NCBI GenBank assembly: GCA_015486075.1
Contig: WFSG01000011.1
Coordinates: 1 to 64,000, forward strand
Direction: 5' to 3'
DNA length: 64,000 nt
From: Deltaproteobacteria bacterium
Lineage (GTDB): Bacteria > Desulfobacterota > Desulfomonilia > UBA1062
Made by a program: the position numbers and the translations under genes. Shown piece after piece: positions 10,731 to 19,976 of the stretch. Each line of letters starts with the position of its first letter. The first letter of the stretch is position 1. The notes beneath the pieces are model-generated. The model saw only the letters and a program-made list of their open reading frames with translations, searched no databases and was not told the origin of the DNA.

Positions 10731-11225
10731 ATGTTGAGGCCAATCATCTTCCTGGGTATATCCGTGCTGTTGCATGTAATAGTACTGAGCATGCCCTGGA
10801 ATGTCCTGGGTGAGTCCTCTAGAATAAAGTTGGACGAACAACTCGTACCCGTGAGACTCGTAGAGAGGCCCACTGTAAAGAGAATGGCCCGGGCCATGAA
10901 GACGCAGGAAGGCATCTCATTTGATGTAAAGGGAAGGTTGAGCGCTGACTACATAGACCAGATGAAGGCCAGGATATTCAACGCATGGGTTTATCCCAGG
11001 AAGGCAATAGATATGGGATATTATGGCGTTGTCCTGATATCGTTCAGCCTTGATGACATGGGGAATGTGGTGAGCCTTAGGCTTGAAAGCACATCGGGCC
11101 ATGACCTCTTGGACAAGGCAGCTATGGATGCAATAAAAAATGCTGCCCCGTTTGGGCCTAGAACAGAAGACACAGGCCATGGGCAGCTGAGTATAACGGC
11201 AAGTTTCCGCTATGTATTGGAATAA
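10731..11225 (+). CDS. TonB C-terminal-domain (TonB-like) protein
   Basis: This 164-residue protein has one N-terminal membrane anchor (IIFLGISVLLHVIVLSMPW), a short linker and a C-terminal domain of TonB type. That domain shows YPRKAIDMGYYGVVLISFSL, then VVSLRLESTSGHDLLDKAA and the typical AAPFGP turn. TonB energises outer-membrane receptors using the ExbBD proton channel, but no exbB/exbD or receptor lies nearby, and the proline-rich spacer of classical TonB is very short. A TonB-family protein for a particular transporter or a periplasmic scaffold is therefore as likely as housekeeping TonB. It precedes the flavoprotein gene by 27 bases and may be co-transcribed with it. Confidence 0.72.
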   Translation: MLRPIIFLGISVLLHVIVLSMPWNVLGESSRIKLDEQLVPVRLVERPTVKRMARAMKTQEGISFDVKGRLSADYIDQMKARIFNAWVYPRKAIDMGYYGVVLISFSLDDMGNVVSLRLESTSGHDLLDKAAMDAIKNAAPFGPRTEDTGHGQLSITASFRYVLE

Positions 11226-11252
11226 GCATTAACGAAAAAGGAGGTAGGTAAG

Positions 11253-12641
11253 ATGGCAAGGAATGCGGACACTGATTACGATCTTATCGTGGTGGGTGCA
11301 GGTAGTGGTGGTTGTGCGCTATCAAAGACTGCAGCAGAGGCTGGCTTAAAAGTCCTGCTGATAGATAGGCGCAAGAAGGAGGAGATAGGCGAGAAACTGA
11401 CGTTTGACACCATACCTGCGTACGTGTTCAGGGAGTTTGGTATACCTGTTCCAGAAGGTGATGAACTCGACTTCAGGATGACAAAGCTACGGGTGTTCTC
11501 GCCTAGCAAGGTATACTCTTTCGAGGCGGATGTGGATGCATACCTGGTGCACAGGAGACTCCTGGGCCAGCGTCTTTTAAAATATGCCCTTGATGCCAAC
11601 TGTGATTTCCTTTCCGAGACCGATGTCATGGGGCCCATTATAGAGGATGATTTTCTCGTCGGTGTCAGGTGCAGGACAGCAGACGGAACCGTGAAGGAAT
11701 TCAGGTCAAAGGTAACATGTGATGCCAGCGGTTTCACCGCGGTGATACGAAACAAGTTGCCTGATAAGGTCTATCATAACGAAAGCCTACTACCCGAGGA
11801 TACCGTGGTCTGCTACAGGGAGGTGAGGGACCTCGTGGGTAGCTCGGGATACACCCCTGATCCGGATTACCCTGGCTGGTACTGTTACCTCCAGAATCGT
11901 GGATATTTCTGGGTTGTACCCGAGCAGAAAGGCAAGACCAACGTGGGTTGTGGGCTGCCCATGTTTCCAGACCATCCAGATCCTAGGGCAGTTACAATCG
12001 AATTCTGTGAATCCAATCCTGGCGTCTTTGGAAAAAAGGTATATGCAAGTGGGACCGGTCCAACGCCTTTCATTCCGGTGCGTGCAGACCAGCCCGAGCT
12101 TGTAGGAAACGGTTTCGTCCTGGTGGGAGATGCGGGTTATCAGGTATCAACAAACTCTGCATACGGTGTTCCTGCATCTCTCCTTGCAGGTAAAATGGCA
12201 GCAGGTGTCATAAAGAGGGCTATAGAGAGAGGAGACGTAAGCAGGGAAGGGCTGTGGGAGTATAATGTCATGTGGAAGCAAGGTCCTGGTGCGTTTCGTG
12301 CCTTTGCTGACGGTATACGACTGTTCGTGCAGAACATATCGCATGATGATATCAATACGCTTATCAAGGGAAGGATACTTGGTCCAAAGGAATTCAGTGC
12401 CATATGGAGCGATCAGGTCTTTGGCTATGGCATAGTCGAGATGGTGAGTAAGTTTGTAAACAACTTCATGCATATGGGTCTCCTTATAAAGGCATTCCTT
12501 GTATTCCTACTGAGTAGGAGGCTCAATAGCCTGTACAGAAATTTCCCGTCGGACATAGGGTCTTTCGACGAGTGGATGTCAAAGAGAAGGAAGACCTACA
12601 ATATGCTCTTCAGCGTCCTAGGTGTAAACAGGGGACTGTAA
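11253..12641 (+). CDS. Geranylgeranyl reductase family FAD-dependent oxidoreductase
   Basis: This 462-residue flavoprotein begins with a GxGxxG dinucleotide fold (DLIVVGAGSGGCALSKTAA) and has the family's middle segment YCYLQNRGYFWVVPEQKGKTNVGCG and the second FAD motif GFVLVGDAGYQVSTNSAYG. Members reduce isoprenoid double bonds in chlorophyll, menaquinone or archaeal lipids, or act on other hydrophobic substrates; the bacterial role here is unknown. The C-terminus carries a moderately hydrophobic stretch (MGLLIKAFLVFLLSRR) that could associate with the membrane. A strong AAAGGAGG site precedes the ATG. Confidence 0.75.
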   Translation: MARNADTDYDLIVVGAGSGGCALSKTAAEAGLKVLLIDRRKKEEIGEKLTFDTIPAYVFREFGIPVPEGDELDFRMTKLRVFSPSKVYSFEADVDAYLVHRRLLGQRLLKYALDANCDFLSETDVMGPIIEDDFLVGVRCRTADGTVKEFRSKVTCDASGFTAVIRNKLPDKVYHNESLLPEDTVVCYREVRDLVGSSGYTPDPDYPGWYCYLQNRGYFWVVPEQKGKTNVGCGLPMFPDHPDPRAVTIEFCESNPGVFGKKVYASGTGPTPFIPVRADQPELVGNGFVLVGDAGYQVSTNSAYGVPASLLAGKMAAGVIKRAIERGDVSREGLWEYNVMWKQGPGAFRAFADGIRLFVQNISHDDINTLIKGRILGPKEFSAIWSDQVFGYGIVEMVSKFVNNFMHMGLLIKAFLVFLLSRRLNSLYRNFPSDIGSFDEWMSKRRKTYNMLFSVLGVNRGL

Positions 12642-12758
12642 TGCCTCGTTCACCTAAAGATGTAAGGAGGTAAAGGCCGGGCATAGGACTGCCGGTCCAA
12701 GGGCTGGTACGTCTTATACTGGTCCTTGGGCAAAGGCGTGACAGCGGGTAAAAACCTG

Positions 12759-12786
12759 TTGACAAGTACACTCGTTACAGGATAAC
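12759..12786 (+). promoter_or_regulatory. Sigma-70-like promoter for tRNA-Val and the thrS operon
   Basis: TTGACA at 12759-12764 is followed after 16 bases by GATAAC at 12781-12786. The predicted start would be just before the tRNA at 12804, so tRNA-Val and thrS would be made from one transcript. Confidence 0.5.
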
Positions 12787-12803
12787 CAGAGTCTCGTGAC
12801 TTC

Positions 12804-12878
12804 AGGCACGTAGCTCAGGGGGAGAGCACCACCTTGACGCGGTGGGGGTCCAGGGTTCAAATCCCTGCGTGCCTACCA
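12804..12878 (+). tRNA. tRNA-Val (anticodon GAC)
   Basis: The cloverleaf is complete: acceptor AGGCACG/CGTGCCT, D arm GCTC...GAGC, anticodon stem CCACC/GGTGG with loop TTGACGC giving anticodon GAC, T arm CAGGG/CCCTG with TTCAAAT, and an encoded ACCA end. It lies 17 bases upstream of thrS with no terminator between them. Confidence 0.93.
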
Positions 12879-12895
12879 TGGGAGACTGGTCTTAA

Positions 12896-14776
12896 ATGGA
12901 GAATAAAAATAGCGTTAATAGCAGGAAACTTGTTTCAGTCAAGGGTAAGGCCCTGAAGGACCTTTTTACTGACCCGGATGTTATTGCTGCAAAGGTGGAC
13001 GGCAGGATAGTAGACCTGTCCACAAGCCTTAATGGAGGCAAGGAGGTAGAACCTGTAAGCATGCACAGCAAAGAGGGCCTGGAGATCCTAAGGCATTCCA
13101 CTGCACACGTCATGGCAGAGGCCGTGAAGGCCCTTTTCCCGGACGCAAGGCCTACCATAGGACCGGCCACCGATGAAGGTTTCTACTATGACTTTGACAG
13201 GGACACGCCGTTTTCGTCCGAGGATCTGGCATCCATTGAAAAGAAGATGCAGGATATCATAGCCTCTGATAAGCCCTTTATACGCAAGGAGATACCCAAG
13301 GAGGATGCCGTAAGGTACTTCACCGACCAGCATGAGCCTTACAAGGTAGAGATATTAAATGACATAGAGGACGATACAGTGTCCCTCTACACGCAGGGCG
13401 ATTTCACAGACCTGTGCCGTGGGCCACACATACCATCAACAGGCTACATCAAGGCTTTCAAGCTACTCAGCGTTGCCGGTGCCTACTGGAGGGGTGACGA
13501 GCATAACAAGATGCTGCAAAGGATATACGGCACAGCGTTTGCCTCTAAGGAGGAGCTTGATAAGTACCTGGAGTTTTTAGAGGAATCCAAGAAGAGGGAT
13601 CACAGAAAGCTGGGCAGAGAACTTGAACTCTTCATGATGTCCGACGAAGTGGGTCCTGGCCTCATAATATACCTGCCAAAGGGGGGGATGCTGCGCTCCA
13701 TACTGGAGGACTTTGAGAAGAGGCTTCACCTTAAAAGGGGCTATGACATCGTATACGGCCCAGGCATCTTGAAGGGCGAGCTGTGGAAGATCTCCGGCCA
13801 CATGGATAATTACAGGGAAAACATGTACTTCACCGAGGTGGATAACCAGCTATACGGCATAAAGCCCATGAATTGCCTTTCACATATCCTTATTTACAGG
13901 TCTAAGATAAGAAGCTACAGGGATTTGCCCCTCAGGTACTTTGAACTTGGCACGGTAACCAGGCACGAGAAGTCAGGGGTGTTGCACGGTCTTTTGAGGG
14001 TCAGGCAATTTACCCAGGATGACGCACACATATTTTGCATGCCAGATCAGCTCATCGACGAGATAATATCCATAATCAACCTCGTGGACGAGGTTATGGC
14101 ACTCTTTGGTTTTGATTACGAGACAGAGATAAGCACAAGACCGGAAAAGTCAATAGGCACGGACGAGGAATGGGAACTTGCAACCAATGCCCTCAAGCAG
14201 GCCCTTGAAGTCAAAGGTCTTGAGTACGACATAAACGAGGGCGACGGGGCATTTTACGGGCCAAAGATAGACATAAAGCTTAAAGATGCAATTGGAAGGA
14301 AATGGCAATGTGCGACCATCCAGTGCGACTTTTCCCTTCCGCAGAGGTTTGACCTGTCCTACATAGGTCCAGATGGACAAAAGCACAGACCTGTAATGCT
14401 CCACAGGGTTATACTGGGTACAATAGAACGTTTCATGGGCGTGCTCATTGAGCACTATGCAGGGGCGTTCCCTACCTGGCTGGCACCTGTACAGGTTGTG
14501 GTCATGAGTATAACAGAAGCGCACTCTGGTTACGCGGGTGACATTGCCCAAAGGCTTGAAGAAGACGATATAAGGGTCGAACTTGATACAAGAAACGAGA
14601 AAATAGGCTACAAGGTAAGAGAAGCAAGGGCCATGAAGGTTCCTTACATGGCTATTGTCGGCCAGAGAGAAATGGACGAGAATACCATTACCTTAAGAGA
14701 CAGGTCGGGTAAGCAGGAAAAAACGACCGTTGATGATCTTATCTCTAGAATCAAGTCTTCAGTTCCCGAGATATGA
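12896..14776 (+). CDS. thrS: Threonine--tRNA ligase
   Basis: This 626-residue class II synthetase charges tRNA-Thr. An N-terminal TGS-like domain is followed by the editing domain ([16 protein letters not shown], and YDFDRDTPF), then the catalytic core with the zinc Cys in KPMNCLSHI, motif 2 region [21 protein letters not shown], and motif 3 [13 protein letters not shown], and a C-terminal anticodon-binding domain. Length is slightly short but complete. The ribosome-binding site GGGAG at 12880-12884 begins two bases after the tRNA-Val CCA end, so tRNA processing would set the 5' end of the mRNA. It is the first protein gene of the thrS-infC-rpmI-rplT-pheST operon. Confidence 0.96.
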   Translation: MENKNSVNSRKLVSVKGKALKDLFTDPDVIAAKVDGRIVDLSTSLNGGKEVEPVSMHSKEGLEILRHSTAHVMAEAVKALFPDARPTIGPATDEGFYYDFDRDTPFSSEDLASIEKKMQDIIASDKPFIRKEIPKEDAVRYFTDQHEPYKVEILNDIEDDTVSLYTQGDFTDLCRGPHIPSTGYIKAFKLLSVAGAYWRGDEHNKMLQRIYGTAFASKEELDKYLEFLEESKKRDHRKLGRELELFMMSDEVGPGLIIYLPKGGMLRSILEDFEKRLHLKRGYDIVYGPGILKGELWKISGHMDNYRENMYFTEVDNQLYGIKPMNCLSHILIYRSKIRSYRDLPLRYFELGTVTRHEKSGVLHGLLRVRQFTQDDAHIFCMPDQLIDEIISIINLVDEVMALFGFDYETEISTRPEKSIGTDEEWELATNALKQALEVKGLEYDINEGDGAFYGPKIDIKLKDAIGRKWQCATIQCDFSLPQRFDLSYIGPDGQKHRPVMLHRVILGTIERFMGVLIEHYAGAFPTWLAPVQVVVMSITEAHSGYAGDIAQRLEEDDIRVELDTRNEKIGYKVREARAMKVPYMAIVGQREMDENTITLRDRSGKQEKTTVDDLISRIKSSVPEI

Positions 14777-14866
14777 TCGTTGTGACAGTATTCTTCTGCC
14801 TGATCTGTGTTGACATGAGCCCGTCTCTGGGCTAAAAGAAACAGCATTTTCACAACGGAGGTTGCT
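14777..14866 (+). promoter_or_regulatory. infC leader: long-range stem next to the ribosome-binding site
   Basis: Directly after the thrS stop, CGTTGTGA (14778-14785) is a perfect 8-base complement of TCACAACG (14850-14857). The 3' half abuts and shares its last base with the infC ribosome-binding site GGAGG (14857-14861). Between the arms lies a small hairpin, AGCCC-GTCTCT-GGGCT. In several bacteria the infC leader folds into a structure bound by ribosomal protein L20 to repress the operon, and this layout would suit that role. I cannot confirm membership of a known L20-leader family. Confidence 0.5.
14810..14838 (+). promoter_or_regulatory. Possible internal promoter between thrS and infC
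   Basis: TTGACA at 14810-14815 and TAAAAG at 14833-14838 are spaced by 17 bases. Transcripts starting near 14845 would lack the 5' arm of the leader stem. The same bases include the small AGCCC/GGGCT hairpin, so promoter and RNA-structure readings compete. Confidence 0.4.
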
Positions 14867-15379
14867 ATAAAGAAAAAGGATATTACCAGGGTAAACGAAG
14901 ACATCAGTGCCGAGAGCGTAAGGGTGATCTCTCCTGAGGGGGACCAGCTTGGGATTATGACGGTGCCAGCTGCCCTTGAAAAAGCTAGGGAATATGGTCT
15001 GGACCTGGTGGAGGTGGCACCAGGTAGTAAGCCGCCTGTCTGCAGGATAATGGATTACGGGAAGTACCGTTACGAGCAGTCAAAGAAGATGCACCAGGCC
15101 AAGAAGAAACAGACGACCATAGTGATAAAGGAGATGAAATTCAGGCCCAAGACGGATGAACACGATTTCCAGTTCAAGCTGAGACATATAAGGCGCTTCC
15201 TGGAGGCAAAGAACAAGGTAAAGGTGGTGATATTCTTTAGGGGGCGGGAGATCGTTTACCAGGACAGGGGCCTAGAGATACTTTCCAGGGTACGCGACGA
15301 GGTCGAGGACTTGGCAATGGTAGAGAACGAGCCCAAGCTGGAGGGTAGAACAATGGTCATGATGCTTGCCCCGAAGTAG
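14867..15379 (+). CDS. infC: Translation initiation factor IF-3, with an AUA start codon
   Basis: This 170-residue IF-3 controls start-codon fidelity and 30S subunit recycling. The conserved N-terminus (KDITRVNEDISAESVRVISP) extends upstream of the first GTG at 14924, and no ATG, GTG or TTG occurs before it in frame. ATA at 14867, five bases after GGAGG (14857-14861), is the only sensible start. infC of many bacteria uses AUU, AUC or AUA, which lets IF-3 repress its own synthesis. The N domain GLDLVEVAPGSKPPVCRIMDYGK and the C domain with KEMKFRPKTDEHDF are intact. rpmI follows after 17 bases. Confidence 0.92.
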   Translation: MKKKDITRVNEDISAESVRVISPEGDQLGIMTVPAALEKAREYGLDLVEVAPGSKPPVCRIMDYGKYRYEQSKKMHQAKKKQTTIVIKEMKFRPKTDEHDFQFKLRHIRRFLEAKNKVKVVIFFRGREIVYQDRGLEILSRVRDEVEDLAMVENEPKLEGRTMVMMLAPK

Positions 15380-15396
15380 GAACGAGGAGATATGAC

Positions 15397-15591
15397 ATGA
15401 AGCAGAAGACGAACAGGAGTGCCCAGAAGAGATTCAGGCTGACAGGTGGTCACAAGGTTATGAGGAACAAGGCCTTCAAGAGCCATCTCCTTTCCTCCAA
15501 GAAGAGGAAGCGGAAAAGAAACCTTGGTAAACCAACGGTTGTTGACCCTGCCAATCTTAAAGGTGTCAGGAGGATGTTGCCCTACCTGTGA
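15397..15591 (+). CDS. rpmI: 50S ribosomal protein L35
   Basis: This is a 64-residue, strongly basic ribosomal protein. KQKTNRSAQKRFRLTG and the HLLSSKKRKRKRNL region match L35. It sits between infC and rplT as in most bacteria, with a short spacer on each side. The ATG is preceded by GAGGAGA. Confidence 0.95.
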   Translation: MKQKTNRSAQKRFRLTGGHKVMRNKAFKSHLLSSKKRKRKRNLGKPTVVDPANLKGVRRMLPYL

Positions 15592-15604
15592 GAGGTGAGA
15601 AAGG

Positions 15605-15952
15605 ATGAGAGTAAAGAGAGGAACCATAGGAGCAAGGAAGAGAAGGAAACTGCATAGGATGTCCAAGGGTTTCCGCGGTGGAAGGAGAAATCTGGTCAGG
15701 GCTGCCAAGGAGACAGTAAACAAGGGCCTTGCTTATGCATACAGGGACAGGAAGCAAAGAAAGCGGGAGTTTAGGAGGCTATGGATAGCGCGAATTAATG
15801 CGGCGTTGAAGCAAAAAGGCTACAGGTATTCAGAGTTTATACACAAGATGAGACTCTCGGGCATGATCCTTGACAGGAAGGTCCTGGCAGACATGGCAAT
15901 AACAGATCCTGACGGTTTTTCCTTTGTCGTGGATTCTGTTATGAAAAAATAA
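15605..15952 (+). CDS. rplT: 50S ribosomal protein L20
   Basis: This 115-residue basic protein binds 23S rRNA early in 50S assembly. RVKRGTIGARKRRK near the N-terminus is a divergent form of the usual RVKRG-RRKK start; GFRGGRRNLVRAAKETV and RDRKQRKREFRRLWIARINA are typical. In other bacteria L20 also represses the infC-rpmI-rplT mRNA, which fits the structured leader at 14777-14866. GTGAGAAAGG lies upstream of the ATG. Confidence 0.96.
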   Translation: MRVKRGTIGARKRRKLHRMSKGFRGGRRNLVRAAKETVNKGLAYAYRDRKQRKREFRRLWIARINAALKQKGYRYSEFIHKMRLSGMILDRKVLADMAITDPDGFSFVVDSVMKK

Positions 15953-15961
15953 CACACACCT

Positions 15962-16969
15962 ATGGAATCCCAGCTAGATGAAATACGCAGGTCATTTGAC
16001 CAGGAACTTGGACAAGCAAGAGAGCCAGGTGATATTGAGAAACTTCGGATAAGGTACCTGGGAAGAAAAGGCAGGCTTACCTCTGTACTGCGTCTGATGG
16101 GCAAGCTTGACCCCGGCGAGAGGCCAAGGATAGGAAAGATCTCGAACGAGCTCAAGGCCTACATGGAAAGTCGCCTTAGAGCCCTTGGTGCAGAGCTAAC
16201 AGAAGGTAAGGAAATATCGGCAAGGCTTGACGTAACACTACCCGGTAGGGCCTGCAGGCGAGGTAGTATACACTTAATAAACCAGGTGTTAGGAGAGATA
16301 GAGGACCTGTTCATGGATCTCGGTTTCTCCGTGGTCAACGGTCCTGAGGTGGAGGATGACTACCACAACTTTGAGGCCCTTAACATTCCGCCATACCATC
16401 CGGCAAGGGATATGCAGGCAACATTCTATTTTTCAGAGAAGACCCTTTTGCGCACGCACACGTCACCCGTGCAGATAAGGATAATGGAAAGTTCAGACCT
16501 GCCTATAAGGGTAATAGCACCCGGCAAGGTGTACCGCTCTGACTCTGACGTGAGCCACACGCCCATGTTCCACCAGGTAGAGGGACTGTGGGTGGAGGAG
16601 GGGATAAACTTTTCCCATCTCAAGGGCGTACTCGAGGCCTTTGTGCATACCATATTCGGGCCCGATGTTCCGCTACGTTTCAGGCCATCCTATTTCCCGT
16701 TCACCGAGCCATCTGCAGAGGTCGACATAGGTTGCTTCATATGCGGTGGCAAGGGATGCAGGGTATGCGGTAACACGGGCTGGCTCGAGATATTGGGTTG
16801 CGGTATGGTTGACCCTGCGGTGTACGATTACGTGGGTATAAGGGACGAGTCAGTTACAGGCTTTGCATTTGGCCTTGGCGTGGAAAGGGTTGCCATGCTC
16901 AAGTACGCAGTGGATGACATACGCCTGTTTTTTGATAATGACCTGCGTTTTCTCACCCAGTTTAGTTAG
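15962..16969 (+). CDS. pheS: Phenylalanine--tRNA ligase alpha subunit
   Basis: This 335-residue catalytic subunit of the alpha2-beta2 synthetase has an N-terminal coiled-coil tRNA-binding arm, then class II motifs including LLRTHTSPVQIRIM, VYRSDSDVSHTPMFHQVEG and GFAFGLGVERVAML. A pair of CxxC-like elements (CFICGGKGCRVCGNTGW) is present in the catalytic domain, as in many PheS proteins. It starts nine bases after rplT and is followed by pheT. Confidence 0.95.
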   Translation: MESQLDEIRRSFDQELGQAREPGDIEKLRIRYLGRKGRLTSVLRLMGKLDPGERPRIGKISNELKAYMESRLRALGAELTEGKEISARLDVTLPGRACRRGSIHLINQVLGEIEDLFMDLGFSVVNGPEVEDDYHNFEALNIPPYHPARDMQATFYFSEKTLLRTHTSPVQIRIMESSDLPIRVIAPGKVYRSDSDVSHTPMFHQVEGLWVEEGINFSHLKGVLEAFVHTIFGPDVPLRFRPSYFPFTEPSAEVDIGCFICGGKGCRVCGNTGWLEILGCGMVDPAVYDYVGIRDESVTGFAFGLGVERVAMLKYAVDDIRLFFDNDLRFLTQFS

Positions 16970-16998
16970 CAGAATAACCATTGACCAGAGGTAAATAA

Positions 16999-19362
16999 AT
17001 GCTACTAAGTTTTAAGTGGATCAGGGACTTCGTTGATGTGGACGAAGATCCTTACAAGGTGGCAGATTCTCTTACAATGAGCGGTATAGAGGTCGAAGAA
17101 GTGGTCCACGTAACCCTGCCAGAGGAGGTGATATGCGTAAGGATAGACGATGTTATGCCTCACCCTAATGCAGACAGGTTGTCGATCGCACGCGTAGATA
17201 CCGGCAAGGAAAACCTGGATATCGTCTGCGGGGCACCGAACGTTAAGCCTGGCATGTTGAGTGCCTTTGCTCCTCCTGGAGTTGCGCTGGCCGATGGTAT
17301 AAAGGTAAAGAAGGCCAAGATCAGGGGTGTGGAATCACCGGGTATACTTGTCTCTGAAAGGGAACTAGGCCTAACCGACGATCACACAGGTATCGTGGAA
17401 GATATACCAGCTGGTGTAAAGCCGGGGGAGGTGCTCTCAAAGGCAATGGACCTGGAGGACTGGGTCTTTGATATCAATGTAACCCCGAACAGGGGTGACT
17501 GTCTTTCAGTACTGGGTATTGCAAGGGAACTCTCGACCATATTTGGAACAACCATGACCTGGCCCTTGGCAGAAATAGAGGAGTCAGACGTACCAGTGGA
17601 TTCTGTGCTCAAGGTGAGCGTGGATGCAGTGGATGCATGCCCGAGGTACTGTGCAAGGGTACTCGATGGTGCAAGCATATCAAAGAGCCCTTTTTACATG
17701 AGGAGAAGGCTTTTTCTCTCAGGCGTGAGGGCGATAAATAACGTAGTGGACGTAACAAACTACGTGATGCTAGAGTACGGCCAGCCCCTGCATGCCTTTG
17801 ATTACGAGCGTATTAATGGACACACAATAATTGTAAGAAAGGCGCTTGAGGGCGAGAGGTTCGTGACCCTCGACTCTGTTGAAAGGGTACTTGGTGCAGG
17901 TGATCTTCTAATCTGTGACAAGGATAGGCCGGTTGCCCTGGCAGGCATCATGGGCGGAGAGAACTCGGAGATATCTGGACAGAGCAAGACCATTGTGCTG
18001 GAAAGCGCATATTTTGAGCCAGTTGGCATAAGAAAGACATCCAAGAAACTGAACCTTTCAACAGAGGCATCTTACAGGTTTGAAAGGGGTATTGATCCCC
18101 TTATACAGAGGGATGCAGCAGACAGGGCCACATCCCTCATGGCAGGCCTTACCGGTGCAAGCGTATTCCTGGGGGCGGTCGACGTGGATCACGTGGACAG
18201 GGCTCCAAAGGAGGTACACCTAAGAAAGTCAAGACTGGAAAAGATACTTGGAATTGGATCGGTTGAACCAGGAAGGGTGGTATCCATACTGGGAGGGCTA
18301 GGCTGCAGGGTAGACCAGGAAGAGACGGGATGGAAGGTCTATACCCCTCAACACAGACATGACCTGGAGAGGGAGATCGACCTGATAGAGGAATACATAA
18401 GGATAGAAGGTATGGACAAGGTAGATTCCACCCTACCCAGTTTTGTCCCTAGTGTAAAAAAGAAGGTGGATGAACGGCTTAGAAGGCTCAGGGAGACCAT
18501 GGCATCCATGGGTTTTAGCGAGGTTATAACATATTCATTCGTGTCCCCGGCCTGGAAAAGGTGGTTTCCCGGGAGATGGCTCGAACTTGCTAACCCTATA
18601 TCCGAGGAGATGCGACTCATGCGGACATCCCTTGTGCCTGGCATCTCTAGCGTTGTTGCAAGGAACAAGCATCTACAGGTAAGGGACGTCTTTGTCTTCG
18701 AGATGGGAAGGTGCTTTATACCCAATAACGACAGCACTGTGCTGCCCGATGAAATAGAGAGGCTGGCCGTAGCCATCTCTGGTCTCAGGAGGCCAAGGCA
18801 CTGGTCCGAAGAAGAAACCTGGGTGGATTTTTACGATATAAAGGGTATAGCCGAGGCACTGATGCAAGACGTAAAGCTTAGGGAATCATCGCACCCGTTC
18901 CTTGAAAACGGGCAACAGGCAGACCTCGTGCTCAACAATACCGTGATTGGGCAGGTGGGAAGATTATCCAGGGAGATAATGGAGTATCTGGACGTTGATA
19001 ACGACGTGTACGTAATGGAGGTGGACATCAATCCCGTGCTTGAGAAGACGCCAGTACTCATGAAACCTATACCCAGGTTCCCAAGCACGTGGAGGGATAT
19101 CTCCCTTGTGGCGGACGAGGGTGTAGCCTACCAGCATATAGAGGACATCATTCTTTCCTCCGGGATAAGGGAGATTAAAAGTGTCCAGGTCATAGACGTG
19201 TACAGGGGTGAGAAGCTGGATGCAGGCAAAAAGGGTATAACAGTAAGGATTACGTACCAGTCAGACAAAGCAACCCTGGAAGATAGGAAAATAAATAAAT
19301 GGCAGGCCCGCATACTGGAAAGACTCGGAAAGGAACTGGGCGTGCATTTGAGGGAAAACTGA
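16999..19362 (+). CDS. pheT: Phenylalanine--tRNA ligase beta subunit
   Basis: This 787-residue subunit has the expected domains in order: an N-terminal EMAP-like tRNA-binding domain (PHPNADRLSIARVDTG), B3/B4 editing domain (NNVVDVTNYVMLEYGQPLHAF), B5 domain, a catalytic-like core (FSEVITYSFVSP), and a C-terminal FDX-ACB anticodon domain (RFPSTWRDISLVADEGVAY). The length is normal. The 3' end overlaps a possible start of the next gene, where many proteobacteria would instead have ihfA. Confidence 0.95.
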   Translation: MLLSFKWIRDFVDVDEDPYKVADSLTMSGIEVEEVVHVTLPEEVICVRIDDVMPHPNADRLSIARVDTGKENLDIVCGAPNVKPGMLSAFAPPGVALADGIKVKKAKIRGVESPGILVSERELGLTDDHTGIVEDIPAGVKPGEVLSKAMDLEDWVFDINVTPNRGDCLSVLGIARELSTIFGTTMTWPLAEIEESDVPVDSVLKVSVDAVDACPRYCARVLDGASISKSPFYMRRRLFLSGVRAINNVVDVTNYVMLEYGQPLHAFDYERINGHTIIVRKALEGERFVTLDSVERVLGAGDLLICDKDRPVALAGIMGGENSEISGQSKTIVLESAYFEPVGIRKTSKKLNLSTEASYRFERGIDPLIQRDAADRATSLMAGLTGASVFLGAVDVDHVDRAPKEVHLRKSRLEKILGIGSVEPGRVVSILGGLGCRVDQEETGWKVYTPQHRHDLEREIDLIEEYIRIEGMDKVDSTLPSFVPSVKKKVDERLRRLRETMASMGFSEVITYSFVSPAWKRWFPGRWLELANPISEEMRLMRTSLVPGISSVVARNKHLQVRDVFVFEMGRCFIPNNDSTVLPDEIERLAVAISGLRRPRHWSEEETWVDFYDIKGIAEALMQDVKLRESSHPFLENGQQADLVLNNTVIGQVGRLSREIMEYLDVDNDVYVMEVDINPVLEKTPVLMKPIPRFPSTWRDISLVADEGVAYQHIEDIILSSGIREIKSVQVIDVYRGEKLDAGKKGITVRITYQSDKATLEDRKINKWQARILERLGKELGVHLREN

Positions 19363-19976
19363 GAATAGTACTAGCACCAATCCTTGTTCTTTGCACGCTA
19401 CTCGTTTTTATACCCATAGCACAGGCATATGCCAGTAATACCCAGGCCGCGGGTTCGTTGGCCCAGGATACCACTACTAGCGGGCCCAGTGCAAGCGGGC
19501 AGAAAGAGGCTATCATGCCGCCAGGCCTCTTGCAAAGGGTAAGAGACCTGGTCAAGAAGGAAGATGCGCTTATATCCCGGGAAAACTCTGATAAGGACCT
19601 GTTGCATGGGTTTGAAGTATGCATGCTTGGTGAGGGCGCAAAACCAGCGAGGAAAAACGTGTCTGATATGAGAAAAAGACTTGATGCCAATATTTACATA
19701 ATCGAGAAAGGCATTGACATGCTCAAGGCCCAGTGGAGAGCCATGGATATCTCAAGTAAGGGTAATGCTAGTTTGCTCAAGAACATAGAGCTGGTCAAGC
19801 TGGAGGCATTCTTGCTTGCCATAGAGGAGAAAAGGCAATACATAGAGACGCTAGATCCCACGTACAAGGCTTATTACATGGAATACCTGAAGCAGGTAGG
19901 CATATTCTCAAAGAGAGTAAAATCCCTTCTAGGGAGTGAAAACAATGAGAGAGGACCTAGACCTCGTTCTCAATAG
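19299..19976 (+). CDS. Exported protein of unknown function after pheT
   Basis: This protein of up to 225 residues has a hydrophobic signal segment (IVLAPILVLCTLLVFIPIAQAYA) with a likely signal-peptidase site, then a low-complexity Ser/Thr/Ala stretch and an alpha-helical, charged C-terminal region (from LLQRVRDLVKKEDAL onward). I do not recognise a family. The only in-frame ATG (19299) overlaps pheT by 64 bases and places 20 basic residues ahead of the signal segment. A non-ATG start such as CTG at 19359, six bases after GAGGGA, would give a more normal signal peptide. It converges with, and overlaps by 20 bases, the minus-strand gene at 19957. Confidence 0.55.
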   Translation: MAGPHTGKTRKGTGRAFEGKLRIVLAPILVLCTLLVFIPIAQAYASNTQAAGSLAQDTTTSGPSASGQKEAIMPPGLLQRVRDLVKKEDALISRENSDKDLLHGFEVCMLGEGAKPARKNVSDMRKRLDANIYIIEKGIDMLKAQWRAMDISSKGNASLLKNIELVKLEAFLLAIEEKRQYIETLDPTYKAYYMEYLKQVGIFSKRVKSLLGSENNERGPRPRSQ

